NCBI RefSeq assembly: GCF_000382305.1
Contig: NZ_KB908021.1
Span: forward strand, 1-64,000
Source: Vitreoscilla stercoraria DSM 513
GTDB lineage: Bacteria > Pseudomonadota > Gammaproteobacteria > Burkholderiales > Neisseriaceae
Length of the DNA: 64,000 bases
Direction of reading: 5' to 3'
The position numbers and the translations under genes were made by a program. The notes beneath the pieces are model-generated. The model was not told the origin of the DNA. It did no database searches and saw only the letters and a list, made by a program, of their open reading frames with translations. Below, one piece after another: positions 1 through 8,302 of the stretch (within the stretch, counting starts at the first letter, position 1; the number at the start of each line of letters is the position of its first letter).

Positions 1-416
1 AATTGCGAGAGGCTTTGAAAGAAATTTGGATGGCCGAAACCAAAGAAAGTGCAGAACAAGCCTTCAAACAAACAGTGGCTCGCTTTGGTGACAAATACCC
101 CAAAGCCATTAACAAACTGGTGAAGGATGAAGAAGAGTTATTGGCATTCTATGACTTTCCAGATGTACATTGGACGCACATCCGCACCACCAACCCAATT
201 GAATCCACGTTTGCCACCGTACGATTGCGCAGCAAACGAGCCAAAAACTGTGGCTCCAGAGAAACCACTTTGGCGATGGTGTACAAATTATTGGAAACTG
301 CCCAAAAACGCTGGCGCCGGATTCAAGGATTCAACTTGTTGACCTTGGTGGTCAACAACGTCATCTTCAAAGATGGCAAGCAGGAAGACGAACAATCAAC
401 AGAGAAAGCGGCCTGA
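1..416 (+). mobile_element. IS256-family transposase, C-terminal part (cut by window start)
   Basis: The last about 138 codons of a Mutator/IS256-type DDE transposase, read in frame from the window edge to the TGA at 414-416. The segment TTNPIESTFATVRLRSKRAK near residue 62-81 of the visible part is the diagnostic IS256 region and carries the catalytic glutamate (NPIES). The downstream TMVYKLLE-like and KRWRRIQG parts are also typical. The start lies outside the window, so intactness cannot be judged. The gene is followed within 5 bases by a terminal inverted repeat candidate at 421-445, and the element interrupts the neighbouring transporter gene on the minus strand. Confidence 0.93.
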
Positions 417-420
417 ATGC

Positions 421-445
421 CATACACCAGATTTGACAATAACTC
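421..445 (+). repeat. Right terminal inverted repeat of the IS256-family element
   Basis: Read from the outside in, the reverse complement starts GAGTTATTGTCAAATCTGG and ends near GTGTATG. This fits the IS256-family end pattern (GAG, then GTCAAA, then a TGTGTA-like inner part). Homology to the transporter gene on the minus strand appears to stop at 445/446, so this is the likely outer edge. The left end is outside the window. Confidence 0.7.
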
Positions 446-1511
446 GAATTCTTTTGAAGGTACCATAAAACATGAAGAACAATAAAATCACGCCAATATA
501 ACCATTGATAACGTAAATGACATTCACCAAAGTATTAAACGGCACTTTCAAACTCACAAATATCGCAATCAAAGTTAATATCAACGTCAAAATTTGAAAC
601 ATTTTGGGTTTGCCACTGGTAAAACGAGAAGCCGATTGCCACAACAAAGGCACCGCAGTGGTGTATACACCTGCCAATACCACTATCGCAAACACGGAGC
701 CAAAAAATGGATGGATGTCACTGGCGAGCATCAAAGAAGGAATCATTGAGTGACCCACCAATTCAATATTGGCCATCAAACCTAACGTGATCAAAATCAA
801 AGCCAAGCTGAAACTGCTGGCACCCAAGGCGGCACCAATAGAGACTTCTCGTAAATTGGATGCTGAATTGCCCATCACGCTCATGAAACCTGCCAACCAC
901 AACATACAAAAGCCCACATACGATGCTGCTGAAAAAAACCAATTGGTCGATGCCGTCATTAAATTCATGGTCGGTAAAATTTCATCAATTCTCATCAAGC
1001 CTTCAGGATTGCGCAGTGTGCCCCAAATACCCAAGGTGATGGTCAAAATGACAATCAATGGTCCAATTTTGCCCAAGATTTTGAGCATATTGTCCAAACC
1101 CACGACTACCGTGAAAATGGCCATCACCGCCATCACACAAGAACCTATCCAAGGCTCAATGCCATATTGCTGTTGCACCGTCGCACCAGCGCCACCGAGC
1201 ATCACAATGAATGACATATAAATTACTAAAACAGCAAAGTAATCGTAAAAACGTCCAATAGTTGGACCACGTATATGAGTATAGATGGCGCCAGTATTGG
1301 GCACTTTTTTCTCATGTCCAATTTTAACAAACTCATATCCGACATATAAGAACAAGACAAAAACCATGACAGTGCCCAACACACCTTGCCATGAGTAAGC
1401 ACTAAAATATTGGACAATCTCTTGACCGGTGGCAAAGCCTGAACCGATGAGAAAAGCGATGTAAGCACCTGCATAAGTCAAAACTCTTTTAGTACTGATT
1501 GAATGGCTCAT
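446..1511 (-). pseudogene. YkvI-like membrane transporter, 3' end replaced by the IS
   Basis: About 355 native residues of a polytopic membrane protein resembling YkvI and related amino-acid transporter-like proteins of the APC/NSS type. It begins MSHSISTKRVLTYAGAYIAF, followed by GSGFATGQEI, a conserved first-helix motif of this group, and has about ten hydrophobic segments. Beyond base 445 the frame runs into the IS256 end and adds about 16 foreign residues (ending HSGRFLC) before a stop at 396-398. YkvI proteins are about 350 residues long, so only the extreme C-terminus is lost and the product might still fold. Substrate unknown. The start ATG has only a weak ribosome site. Confidence 0.75.
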
Positions 1512-1944
1512 AGCTGACTTTCTTAGAGTAAAGGTGGGAAAAACATTGTGACTTTTTTTTAATCTAAGCGAGCACTAGGGGATGGATTTGATAATTTTCG
1601 ACGCATTTTATTCTAAAAACGTCTTGGTCTTTGTTAACATTTAATTGGTTTTCTTGCTAAAATTTTAATCTATTCTGTAAGAGGGAACTTTTATATATTT
1701 TTCATATTATTAAGATTAAATATACTCAAAACAAAAGAAATAGATTAAAAATTTCAATAAAGTGATAAAAAATTTATATTTATTGCAGAATATTGGATTA
1801 AGTGTATGGCGTAAGATGCGAGCTGTGTGGTATGGCGGCAATCACTTAAATAGTGATTATTTAGATAGAAGCGTCCTGTAAGATGGGATAGATACACCAT
1901 ATATTTTGAAAGATTTCAAACATCATCTCCTAATCCTGTAAGCA
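1512..1944. other. AT-rich intergenic region with one DUS-like word
   Basis: No convincing gene. The region upstream of the ykvI-like gene is strongly AT-rich (about 1600-1800) and probably holds its promoter. A single uptake-like word GCGTCCTGTAAG lies at 1871-1882, and a weaker relative (ATCCTGTAAG) at about 1932-1941. Nothing else is supported. Confidence 0.5.
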
Positions 1945-1969
1945 TAAAAAAAGACCACCGAAGTGGTCA
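1945..1969 (-). terminator. Rho-independent terminator of the marR-type gene
   Basis: Stem GACCAC (1953-1958) and GTGGTC (1963-1968) with loop CGAA. On the minus strand it is followed by seven U residues (1946-1952). It lies just after the stop of the MarR-family gene. Confidence 0.85.
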
Positions 1970-1996
1970 ATGCCAGAAGAGAAGGAGTGGCAAAAA

Positions 1997-2434
1997 TCAA
2001 TCTTTGAGATTTTTGGTCATTTTTTCCATGCTGCTTTGAATCAGATTAACCAGATGAATGTCCATGTTTTGTAGCATTTTGTGTTCGACTTCCAAAGCCA
2101 ATTGGTGACATTGCGCTAAAGTGCGTTGACCTTGTTCGGTTAGCGTCATCAGAATGATGCGCCCATGCGATGGGTCTGCATGGCGTTCAATCAAACCGGC
2201 CTGTAATAAATCTTGTAAAATTTTATTGGCTGATTGAGGCTTGATAAAAGAGCGCTCTGCCAATTGGGCATTGGACAAGCTGCCTTTTGCTGCTAGTACC
2301 GACAAAGCGGTGTATTGCGGCAAGGTGATGTCCATGGCTTTGAGCTGCTGGGTCAATAATTTGCTGACCAAGCGATCCAATCTGGCCACGGTATATGCCA
2401 ACAAAGGTTTGGATACAGGACGGGTATCAATCAT
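1997..2434 (-). CDS. MarR-family regulator, probable repressor of hydroxycinnamate genes (HcaR/FerR-like)
   Basis: 145 residues with the MarR winged helix-turn-helix. The recognition helix lies in the SNAQLAERSFIKPQSANKIL stretch (about residues 53-72) and the wing in PSHGRIILMTLTEQG (about 88-102). MarR repressors of hydroxycinnamate loci (HcaR in Acinetobacter, FerC/FerR elsewhere) bind CoA thioesters of the substrates. This gene sits downstream of the aromatic-acid transporter and close to the ech-vdh-fcs genes, which is the basis for the proposed role. A palindromic operator candidate in the divergent promoter at 3901-3919 would be its target. Family is clear from sequence; the ligand is inferred. 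Confidence 0.85.
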   Translation of the reverse strand: MIDTRPVSKPLLAYTVARLDRLVSKLLTQQLKAMDITLPQYTALSVLAAKGSLSNAQLAERSFIKPQSANKILQDLLQAGLIERHADPSHGRIILMTLTEQGQRTLAQCHQLALEVEHKMLQNMDIHLVNLIQSSMEKMTKNLKD

Positions 2435-2455
2435 ATTTCAATCATTTCTTAAAAC

Positions 2456-2481
2456 GAGGTCAAATCGGAAGATTTGACCTC
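2456..2481 (-). terminator. Hairpin between transporter and regulator genes
   Basis: Perfect 11-bp stem GAGGTCAAATC (2456-2466) / GATTTGACCTC (2471-2481) with a four-base loop (GGAA on the plus strand). On the minus strand it is followed by CGTTTT. It lies in the 60-base gap after the MFS gene and before the MarR gene, so it may partly uncouple the regulator from the transporter or stabilise the transporter mRNA. Confidence 0.65.
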
Positions 2482-2494
2482 TTTGGACGAGGTA

Positions 2495-3694
2495 TTACGC
2501 TTCTACTGGGCGAGGTTTGCTCACCAAGAATAAAGCCGATACGGCTGCCAAGACAATCAATGGGATGGTATAACCGATGACCATGGCTGAGCTTGAACCA
2601 AATTGCAATAACATACCCGCGACCAATGGACCTGCAAAGGAGCCAATGCGACCAATGGCAACGGCTGAACCCACGCCTGTACCACGCATAGACGTTGGGT
2701 AGAACATGGCTGCCAAACCGTACAAAGCCGATTGACCACCGACAATGAACATGCCGCAACCGATGGCAGACACAATCAACAAGGCCAAGCTTGGAGAAAT
2801 CGCCAAGCAGCACAAAGAAACCAAAATACCCACGTAAATCAATTTCACCACATTGCTCATGCGCAAACGGTCTAGCAACATACCCAACATGATAGAACCA
2901 ATGATGCCACCGAAGTTATAACCAATTTGCACGTAATTGGCTTCGATTTTGCTCAAACCTTGTTCGCCCATTAACAATGGCAACCAATTCAATAAGAAAT
3001 ACAACACGACCAAGGTACAGAAGAAGCTGACCCACAATTGTAAAGTGGCAAAACGACGTTCTTTGGCAAACAATACTTCCAAAAAAGGTGTTTTGTTGGT
3101 TTGTTGGGTTTTGATGGTGTGTGATTCAGGCAAGAATTTCAATAGCAAAGGAATCATCAATACGGGTGCAAAACCACCAATATAGAAAATATGGCGCCAT
3201 TGTTCATCTGCTGTCAACGTCATCGCCACTATTGATGTCAAAATACCACCGAATGGAATACCACAATACATAATACTCACAGCAGTGGCTCGGCGTTGTT
3301 CGGAAACCGCTTCTGAGGCGATGGTAATCATCATCGGCAATGCGCCGCCCATGCCCAAACCAGTTAAAAAGCGAATCAACAATAACAAACTAAAATTGCT
3401 GGCATAAGCTGTCATCACCGACATGATGCCGAAAACCAACACGCTGATAATCAAAACGGTTTTGCGACCGATGCTGTCGGCCAAACGACCGCCAATCAAA
3501 GCCCCTGGCAAAGTACCTAATGTGGCAGCACTGAATGCCCAAGCCATTTGGGCGGCATCTAAGCCAAATTCAGCGCGCATACGTGGTGCGGCAACGCCCA
3601 TGGATTGTAAGTCGAAACCTTCAAAAACGGCAATGGCAAAGCACAAGGCCAATATCAAGCCTGCACCTCCCATTTGGGTGGATGGTTGCTTCAT
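2495..3694 (-). CDS. MFS aromatic-acid/H+ symporter (AAHS, MhpT/HcaK-like)
   Basis: 399-residue major facilitator with twelve predicted membrane segments. The N-terminal helix reads ALCFAIAVFEGFDLQSMGVA, where the acidic residues of the EGFD motif are typical of aromatic-acid:proton symporters. The loop 2-3 signature GGRLADSIGRKTV (about residues 68-80) and a GLGMGGALP motif follow. It resembles the 3-hydroxyphenylpropionate transporter MhpT most. Its place divergent to the hydroxycinnamate genes suggests it imports ferulate, coumarate or similar acids. Good ribosome site (AAGGAA) before the ATG at 3692-3694. Confidence 0.88.
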   Translation of the reverse strand: MKQPSTQMGGAGLILALCFAIAVFEGFDLQSMGVAAPRMRAEFGLDAAQMAWAFSAATLGTLPGALIGGRLADSIGRKTVLIISVLVFGIMSVMTAYASNFSLLLLIRFLTGLGMGGALPMMITIASEAVSEQRRATAVSIMYCGIPFGGILTSIVAMTLTADEQWRHIFYIGGFAPVLMIPLLLKFLPESHTIKTQQTNKTPFLEVLFAKERRFATLQLWVSFFCTLVVLYFLLNWLPLLMGEQGLSKIEANYVQIGYNFGGIIGSIMLGMLLDRLRMSNVVKLIYVGILVSLCCLAISPSLALLIVSAIGCGMFIVGGQSALYGLAAMFYPTSMRGTGVGSAVAIGRIGSFAGPLVAGMLLQFGSSSAMVIGYTIPLIVLAAVSALFLVSKPRPVEA

Positions 3695-3761
3695 TCTCTA
3701 TTCCTTTTGTATGGATTTGTTGTTCCCATGAATGGGATTATTGGTTTTTACTGCATATTTA

Positions 3762-3779
3762 TAATATCAGTTAAGCTTA
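3762..3779 (-). promoter_or_regulatory. Second, degenerate copy of the operator-like word
   Basis: TAATATCAGTTAAGCTTA matches the reverse complement of 3904-3921 at 17 of 18 bases. The two lie in opposite orientation about 125 bases apart in the divergent promoter of the transporter and the ech operon. Only one half of the palindrome is well kept here, so this would be a weaker site. A role is inferred. Confidence 0.55.
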
Positions 3780-3900
3780 CTAAAAAATCAAATGCTTTTT
3801 TATTTTTTTAGTAAGTTTTTTACTTTTTTGGTAAATTTTTTTCAGATATTCAAATTAATTTCCAAAAAAAGATTTTAAAAAAAATTAAAAAAAGACTTGA

Positions 3901-3919
3901 ATATAAGTTTAACTGATAT
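3901..3919. promoter_or_regulatory. Palindromic operator candidate for the MarR regulator
   Basis: ATATAAGTT-T-AACTGATAT: two 9-base arms around one central base, with 8 of 9 positions symmetric. Length and symmetry fit MarR-family operators. It lies about 60-75 bases before the ech start codon, where a repressor would block transcription of the catabolic genes. Confidence 0.6.
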
Positions 3920-3977
3920 TAAATTGACGACATGGCAGCAAAACAACAAACGACAAACAAAACATTGGAGAAGCAAA

Positions 3978-4823
3978 ATGAGTTATGAAAACCGTTGGAC
4001 AACTGTAGATGTACAAGTGGATGCAGGCATTGCTTGGGTGACTTTAAACCGTCCTGAAAAGAAAAATGCGATGAGCCCAACTTTGAATCGTGAAATGATT
4101 GATGTGTTGGAAACTTTGGAGTTGGACGAAGCGGCACAAGTATTGGTATTGACTGGTGCGGGCGATTCTTGGACGGCAGGCATGGATTTGAAAGAGTATT
4201 TCCGTGAAGTCGATGACAAACCTGAAATTTACAACGAACGCATTCGCCGCGATTCTTGCCGTTGGCAGTGGCAGTTGTTGCGCATGTATTCTAAGCCGAC
4301 CATTGCGATGGTGAACGGTTGGTGTTTCGGTGGTGGTTTCTCGCCATTGGTGGCGTGTGATTTGGCCATTGCTGCCGATGAAGCAACGTTTGGCTTGTCA
4401 GAAATCAATTGGGGCATTCCTCCGGGCAATTTGGTGAGCAAAGCCATGGCGGATACAGTTGGTCACCGTGCTTCTTTGTATTACATCATGACAGGCAAAC
4501 CTTTCGGTGGCCAAGAAGCCGAAAAAATGGGCTTGGTGAACAAAAGTGTGCCTTTGGCGCAATTGCGGGCTGAAGTGACCGAATTGGCGAACACTTTATT
4601 AGAGAAAAATCCTGTGGTGTTGCGTACCGCGAAAAATGGTTTTAAACGCTGCCGTGAGTTGACTTGGGATCAAAACGAAGATTATTTGTACGCCAAACTT
4701 GACCAATGTATTCATCGTGATACGGAAAACGGTCGTCAAGAAGGTTTGAAACAATTTTTGGATGACAAGACCATTAAACCAGGTTTGCAATCTTACAAGC
4801 GTCCTGTAAGCGTGACCGAATAA
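3978..4823 (+). CDS. ech: p-Hydroxycinnamoyl-CoA hydratase/lyase (feruloyl-CoA hydratase, vanillin-forming)
   Basis: 281 residues of the crotonase family, nearly collinear with the enzyme of Pseudomonas fluorescens AN103. It hydrates and cleaves feruloyl-, coumaroyl- or caffeoyl-CoA to the aromatic aldehyde and acetyl-CoA. Visible signatures: AGMDLKEYF (67-75, oxyanion region), NGWCFGGGFSPL (113-124) with Ser122, GLSEINWG (139-146) with Glu142 as catalytic acid/base, and the DYLYAKLD segment whose tyrosine contacts the 4-hydroxyl. An upstream in-frame start at 3897 exists, but ATG 3978 is chosen because GGAG at 3967-3970 precedes it by 7 bases and the family begins there. First gene of ech-vdh-fcs-acd. 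Confidence 0.96.
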   Translation: MSYENRWTTVDVQVDAGIAWVTLNRPEKKNAMSPTLNREMIDVLETLELDEAAQVLVLTGAGDSWTAGMDLKEYFREVDDKPEIYNERIRRDSCRWQWQLLRMYSKPTIAMVNGWCFGGGFSPLVACDLAIAADEATFGLSEINWGIPPGNLVSKAMADTVGHRASLYYIMTGKPFGGQEAEKMGLVNKSVPLAQLRAEVTELANTLLEKNPVVLRTAKNGFKRCRELTWDQNEDYLYAKLDQCIHRDTENGRQEGLKQFLDDKTIKPGLQSYKRPVSVTE

Positions 4824-4838
4824 GCACAGGAGAATGGC

Positions 4839-6308
4839 ATGTCTGAAAACAATGTGATTCATTCTGTACAATTGTTGATTGATGGGCAATTGCGTGATGC
4901 CAGCGATGGCAAAACCTTTGAACGCATCAGTCCGATTGATGGTAGCGTGGCTTCGGTGGCGGCGGCGGCGACTTTGGATGATGTCGATGCAGCGATTGAA
5001 TCGGCTCACCAAGCTTTTTTAATTTGGTCGAAATTGTCGCCAACCGAACGCCGTTTGCGTTTATTGAAAGCAGCAGATTTGATGGATGCCAAAACAGCTG
5101 AATTCATTCAGTTGGGCATCCAAGAGGCGGGTTCCACTGCCACTTGGTATGGTTTCAATGTGCATTTGGCAGCGAACATGTTGCGAGAAGCTGCGGCCAT
5201 GACCACGCAAATGGATGGCAGTATCATTCCATCGGATGTACCTGGCAATTTGGCTTTGGGTGTGCGTGTGCCGTGTGGTGTGATTGTGGGCATAGCACCT
5301 TGGAATGCGCCTGTGATTTTGGCAACCCGTGCTTTGGCGATGCCGTTGGCTTGTGGTAATACTGTGGTATTGAAAGCTTCTGAAGCGTGTCCTGCTGTGC
5401 ATCAATTGATTGGTCAGGTTTTGCATGAAGCGGGCGTGGGTGCAGGTGTGGTCAATGTGGTGACCCATGCTGCTGCCGATGCACCGCAAGTGGTCGAACG
5501 TCTGATTGCCCATCCATTGGTTAAACGAATCAATTTCACAGGTTCAACCCATGTGGGTAAAATCATCGCCGAACACGCTGCCAAATACTTAAAGCCTGTT
5601 TTGCTAGAGCTTGGCGGCAAAGCGCCTGTGGTGGTGTTGGACAAAGCCGATTTGGATGAAGCGGTTAATGGCGTGGTGTTTGGTGCTTTTTTCAATCAAG
5701 GCCAAATTTGCATGTCAACCGAACGGGTGTTGGTGGATGAGCGCATTGCCAATGAGTTCATTGAGCGTTTGTTGCTCAAAACCAAAACCATACAAGCGGG
5801 TAATCCAACCGACCAGCAATTCCCATTGGGCGTGTTAGAAAGCGTGCGTGCGGCAGAACGTGCTAAAGCCTTGTTGGAGGATGCGCAAGCTCAAGGTGCG
5901 GCTTTGCCTTTGGGCATTCAAATCGATGGCACGGTGATGCAGCCGACTGTGGTCGTGGATGTCACGCCACAAATGCGCATTTATGCCGAAGAAACTTTTG
6001 CACCGATTTGTACGGTACAGCGTTTTCAAACCGAAGCAGAAGCTGTGGCTTTGGCCAACGACAGTGAGTTTGGTTTGTCGGCAGCGGTATACAGCCAAGA
6101 TTTGGCGCAAGCTTTGGCTATTGCCAAACAAATTGAGTCGGGCATTTGCCATATCAATGGTGCGACTGTACACGATGAGGCACAAATGCCATTCGGTGGC
6201 GTGAAGCAAAGTGGTTATGGCCGTTTTGGTAGCAAAGTATCGGTGGCAGAATTTACGGAGTTGCGTTGGATGACCATCCAAACCAGTCCGCGCCATTACC
6301 CGATTTAA
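4839..6308 (+). CDS. vdh: Vanillin / aromatic aldehyde dehydrogenase
   Basis: 489-residue NAD(P)-dependent aldehyde dehydrogenase that would oxidise the aldehyde released by Ech (vanillin, 4-hydroxybenzaldehyde, protocatechualdehyde) to the acid. Conserved points: Asn156 in APWNAP, Glu257 in LELGGK, catalytic Cys291 in NQGQICMSTER, and a late PFGGVKQSGYGRFG motif. Starts 15 bases after ech with a clear AGGAG site, so it is co-transcribed. The exact aldehyde preference is inferred from the neighbours. Confidence 0.93.
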   Translation: MSENNVIHSVQLLIDGQLRDASDGKTFERISPIDGSVASVAAAATLDDVDAAIESAHQAFLIWSKLSPTERRLRLLKAADLMDAKTAEFIQLGIQEAGSTATWYGFNVHLAANMLREAAAMTTQMDGSIIPSDVPGNLALGVRVPCGVIVGIAPWNAPVILATRALAMPLACGNTVVLKASEACPAVHQLIGQVLHEAGVGAGVVNVVTHAAADAPQVVERLIAHPLVKRINFTGSTHVGKIIAEHAAKYLKPVLLELGGKAPVVVLDKADLDEAVNGVVFGAFFNQGQICMSTERVLVDERIANEFIERLLLKTKTIQAGNPTDQQFPLGVLESVRAAERAKALLEDAQAQGAALPLGIQIDGTVMQPTVVVDVTPQMRIYAEETFAPICTVQRFQTEAEAVALANDSEFGLSAAVYSQDLAQALAIAKQIESGICHINGATVHDEAQMPFGGVKQSGYGRFGSKVSVAEFTELRWMTIQTSPRHYPI

Positions 6309-6317
6309 GCAGTTTGA

Positions 6318-6340
6318 AGCGGTGTCAAAATGGCACCGCT
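6318..6340 (+). terminator. Hairpin after vdh, possible attenuator
   Basis: Stem AGCGGTGTC (6318-6326) / GGCACCGCT (6332-6340), loop AAAAT, one G-U pair, followed by TTTC. The U run is short, so partial termination between vdh and fcs is more likely than a full stop. Confidence 0.55.
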
Positions 6341-6372
6341 TTTCAAAAACAACAACAATAAAAAACCAACCC

Positions 6373-6393
6373 TCGGTGTGTCATGTACACCGA
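6373..6393. promoter_or_regulatory. Inverted repeat before fcs
   Basis: TCGGTGT - 7 bases - ACACCGA, ending about 20 bases before the fcs start codon. It could be an operator or an mRNA hairpin near the ribosome site. No consensus is known to me. Confidence 0.4.
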
Positions 6394-6412
6394 TACAAAG
6401 AGAGAATAGAAC

Positions 6413-8287
6413 ATGTCTAGCACATCTGAAACTGTCCTCATGTCACAAGAGCGGCCTGTAAAAATTGGTGGTCATGCAATTGACTACCATTATGCTGATG
6501 AACAGACCTTATATATTACTCCGCAAGAGGCATTGCAAACCTATCCACAAAAACTCACCGATCGTTTGATGGAAAACGCTGCTGCCCATCCTGAGCGCAT
6601 CTTTGCGGCTCGCCGTGGCGCAGATGGTGAATGGATCAAGCTCAGTTATGCTGAAACTTTGTCACAAGCTTGGCATATTGCCCAAGCTTTGCACAATCGT
6701 CAGGATTTATCGGTTGAGCGCCCGTTGTTGATTTTGTCGGGCAATGATTTGGAACATTTGGTGTTGTCGACCGCAGCGATGTTGGCAGGTGTGCCATTTG
6801 CATCGATTTCGCCAGCATATTCGTTGATTTCAAAAGATTTTGCTAAACTCAAACATGTTTTTGCAACCTTAACCCCAGGTTTGGTATATGCCAATGATGG
6901 GCAAGCATTTGCATCAGCGATTCAAACTTGTGCCGCCAAAGACATCGAAATTGTGACCAATAGTGGTCAGTGTGGTGAGGCGGCCTGTACGGCTTTTGCC
7001 AGCTTGCTTGCAACAGAAATCGGCAATGTACAGGATTTTTATCCCACTTTAGATGAAAACCACATTGCCAAATTTTTGTTCACGTCTGGCTCAACCAAAA
7101 TGCCCAAAGCGGTGCCAACCACGCATTTGATGTTGTGTGCCAACCAACAAATGCTGTTGCAAACCTTTCCTGAGTTTGGTGAAGAGCCACCTGTTTTGCT
7201 CGATTGGTTGTCGTGGCACCACACGTTTGGTGGCAGCCACAATGTTGGTATTGCTTTGTATAACGGCGGTACGATTTACATTGATGATGGCAAGCCTGTG
7301 GCAGGCAAGTTTGATGAAACCATACGCAATTTGAAAGACGTTTCGCCAACGGTGTATTTTAACGTGCCTAAAGGTTGGGAAGAATTGACCAATGCTTTAG
7401 AACAAGATGCCGAATTGCGAGAAAGTTTTTTTGCCAAAGTCAAAGTGTTGTTTTTTGCAGGTGCGGCTTTGTCGCAAGACATTTGGGATCGTATCGACCA
7501 AATTGCCATAGAGCATTGTGGTGAGCGCATTCGCATTATGTGTGGTTTGGGCATGACTGAAACCGCGCCATCGTGTTCGTTTTCCACAGGTCCTCGTGTG
7601 ATGGCAGGTTTTATTGGTTATCCTGCACCCGGTTGTGAAATCAAATTGGTGCATCAAGGCGACAAATGGGAATTTCGTGTGCGTGGCAAACATGTGATGA
7701 AACACTATTGGCGTTTGCCGCAAGAACAACAAGTGGACATTTTTGATGATGAAGGTTTTTTCCGCACTGGCGATGCAGTCCGTTTGGTCGATGCCAATGA
7801 TCCTAGTCATGGTTTGATGTACGACGGGCGCATGGCAGAAGATTTTAAATTGGATACAGGCACGTTTGTCAATGTCGGCACTTTGCGTAACAAGGCATTG
7901 ATTTTAGGCAATCATTTGTTGCAAGACGTGTGTATTACTGGTTCTAATTTAAGTTCGGTGGGGTTTTTGGTGTTTCCAAAATTGACCGTGTGTGCAGAAG
8001 AAGCGGGTTTGGATGTCAAAACTCACAGCGCCGCAGAAATCTTGGCACACCCGAATGTTAAGGCTTGGTTTGCGCAATTTTTGCGTGACTTCAATGAAGG
8101 CGAAACGGGCAGCTCCAAACGGGTGGAAAAATTGTATTTGATGCAAGAGCCTGCACATTTGGATTTGGGTGAAGTCACCGACAAAGGCAATCTCAATCAA
8201 AACAGCATTTTGAAACACCGCGCTGATTTGGTGAAAGCATTGTACGACGCAAACACTGTCAATGATTTGATCGTGCGCTTGGCTTGA
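6413..8287 (+). CDS. fcs: Feruloyl-CoA synthetase (hydroxycinnamate-CoA ligase)
   Basis: 624-residue ANL-superfamily acyl-adenylating enzyme that activates ferulate and related acids with ATP and CoA, the first catabolic step. The phosphate-binding loop TSGSTKMPK lies at about 224-232. GMTETAPS (A5 region) and FFRTGDAVR (A7-like) follow, and the YDGRMAEDFKLDTGTFVNVG stretch is typical of the feruloyl-CoA synthase subfamily rather than of short CoA ligases. A uptake-like variant, GCGGCCTGTAAA, lies at 6451-6462 within the 5' coding part. Expressed with ech and vdh, perhaps partly uncoupled by the hairpin at 6318-6340. Confidence 0.93.
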   Translation: MSSTSETVLMSQERPVKIGGHAIDYHYADEQTLYITPQEALQTYPQKLTDRLMENAAAHPERIFAARRGADGEWIKLSYAETLSQAWHIAQALHNRQDLSVERPLLILSGNDLEHLVLSTAAMLAGVPFASISPAYSLISKDFAKLKHVFATLTPGLVYANDGQAFASAIQTCAAKDIEIVTNSGQCGEAACTAFASLLATEIGNVQDFYPTLDENHIAKFLFTSGSTKMPKAVPTTHLMLCANQQMLLQTFPEFGEEPPVLLDWLSWHHTFGGSHNVGIALYNGGTIYIDDGKPVAGKFDETIRNLKDVSPTVYFNVPKGWEELTNALEQDAELRESFFAKVKVLFFAGAALSQDIWDRIDQIAIEHCGERIRIMCGLGMTETAPSCSFSTGPRVMAGFIGYPAPGCEIKLVHQGDKWEFRVRGKHVMKHYWRLPQEQQVDIFDDEGFFRTGDAVRLVDANDPSHGLMYDGRMAEDFKLDTGTFVNVGTLRNKALILGNHLLQDVCITGSNLSSVGFLVFPKLTVCAEEAGLDVKTHSAAEILAHPNVKAWFAQFLRDFNEGETGSSKRVEKLYLMQEPAHLDLGEVTDKGNLNQNSILKHRADLVKALYDANTVNDLIVRLA

Positions 8288-8302
8288 TGGGAAGGAATGA
8301 AA

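Noticed and set aside
769..1221. 150-codon frame opposite the YkvI-like gene
   Set aside because: Antisense shadow; composition is that of a reverse-read membrane protein.
3897..3977. N-terminal extension of the Ech enzyme
   Set aside because: The extension overlaps the operator palindrome, lacks a ribosome site and is absent from the family.
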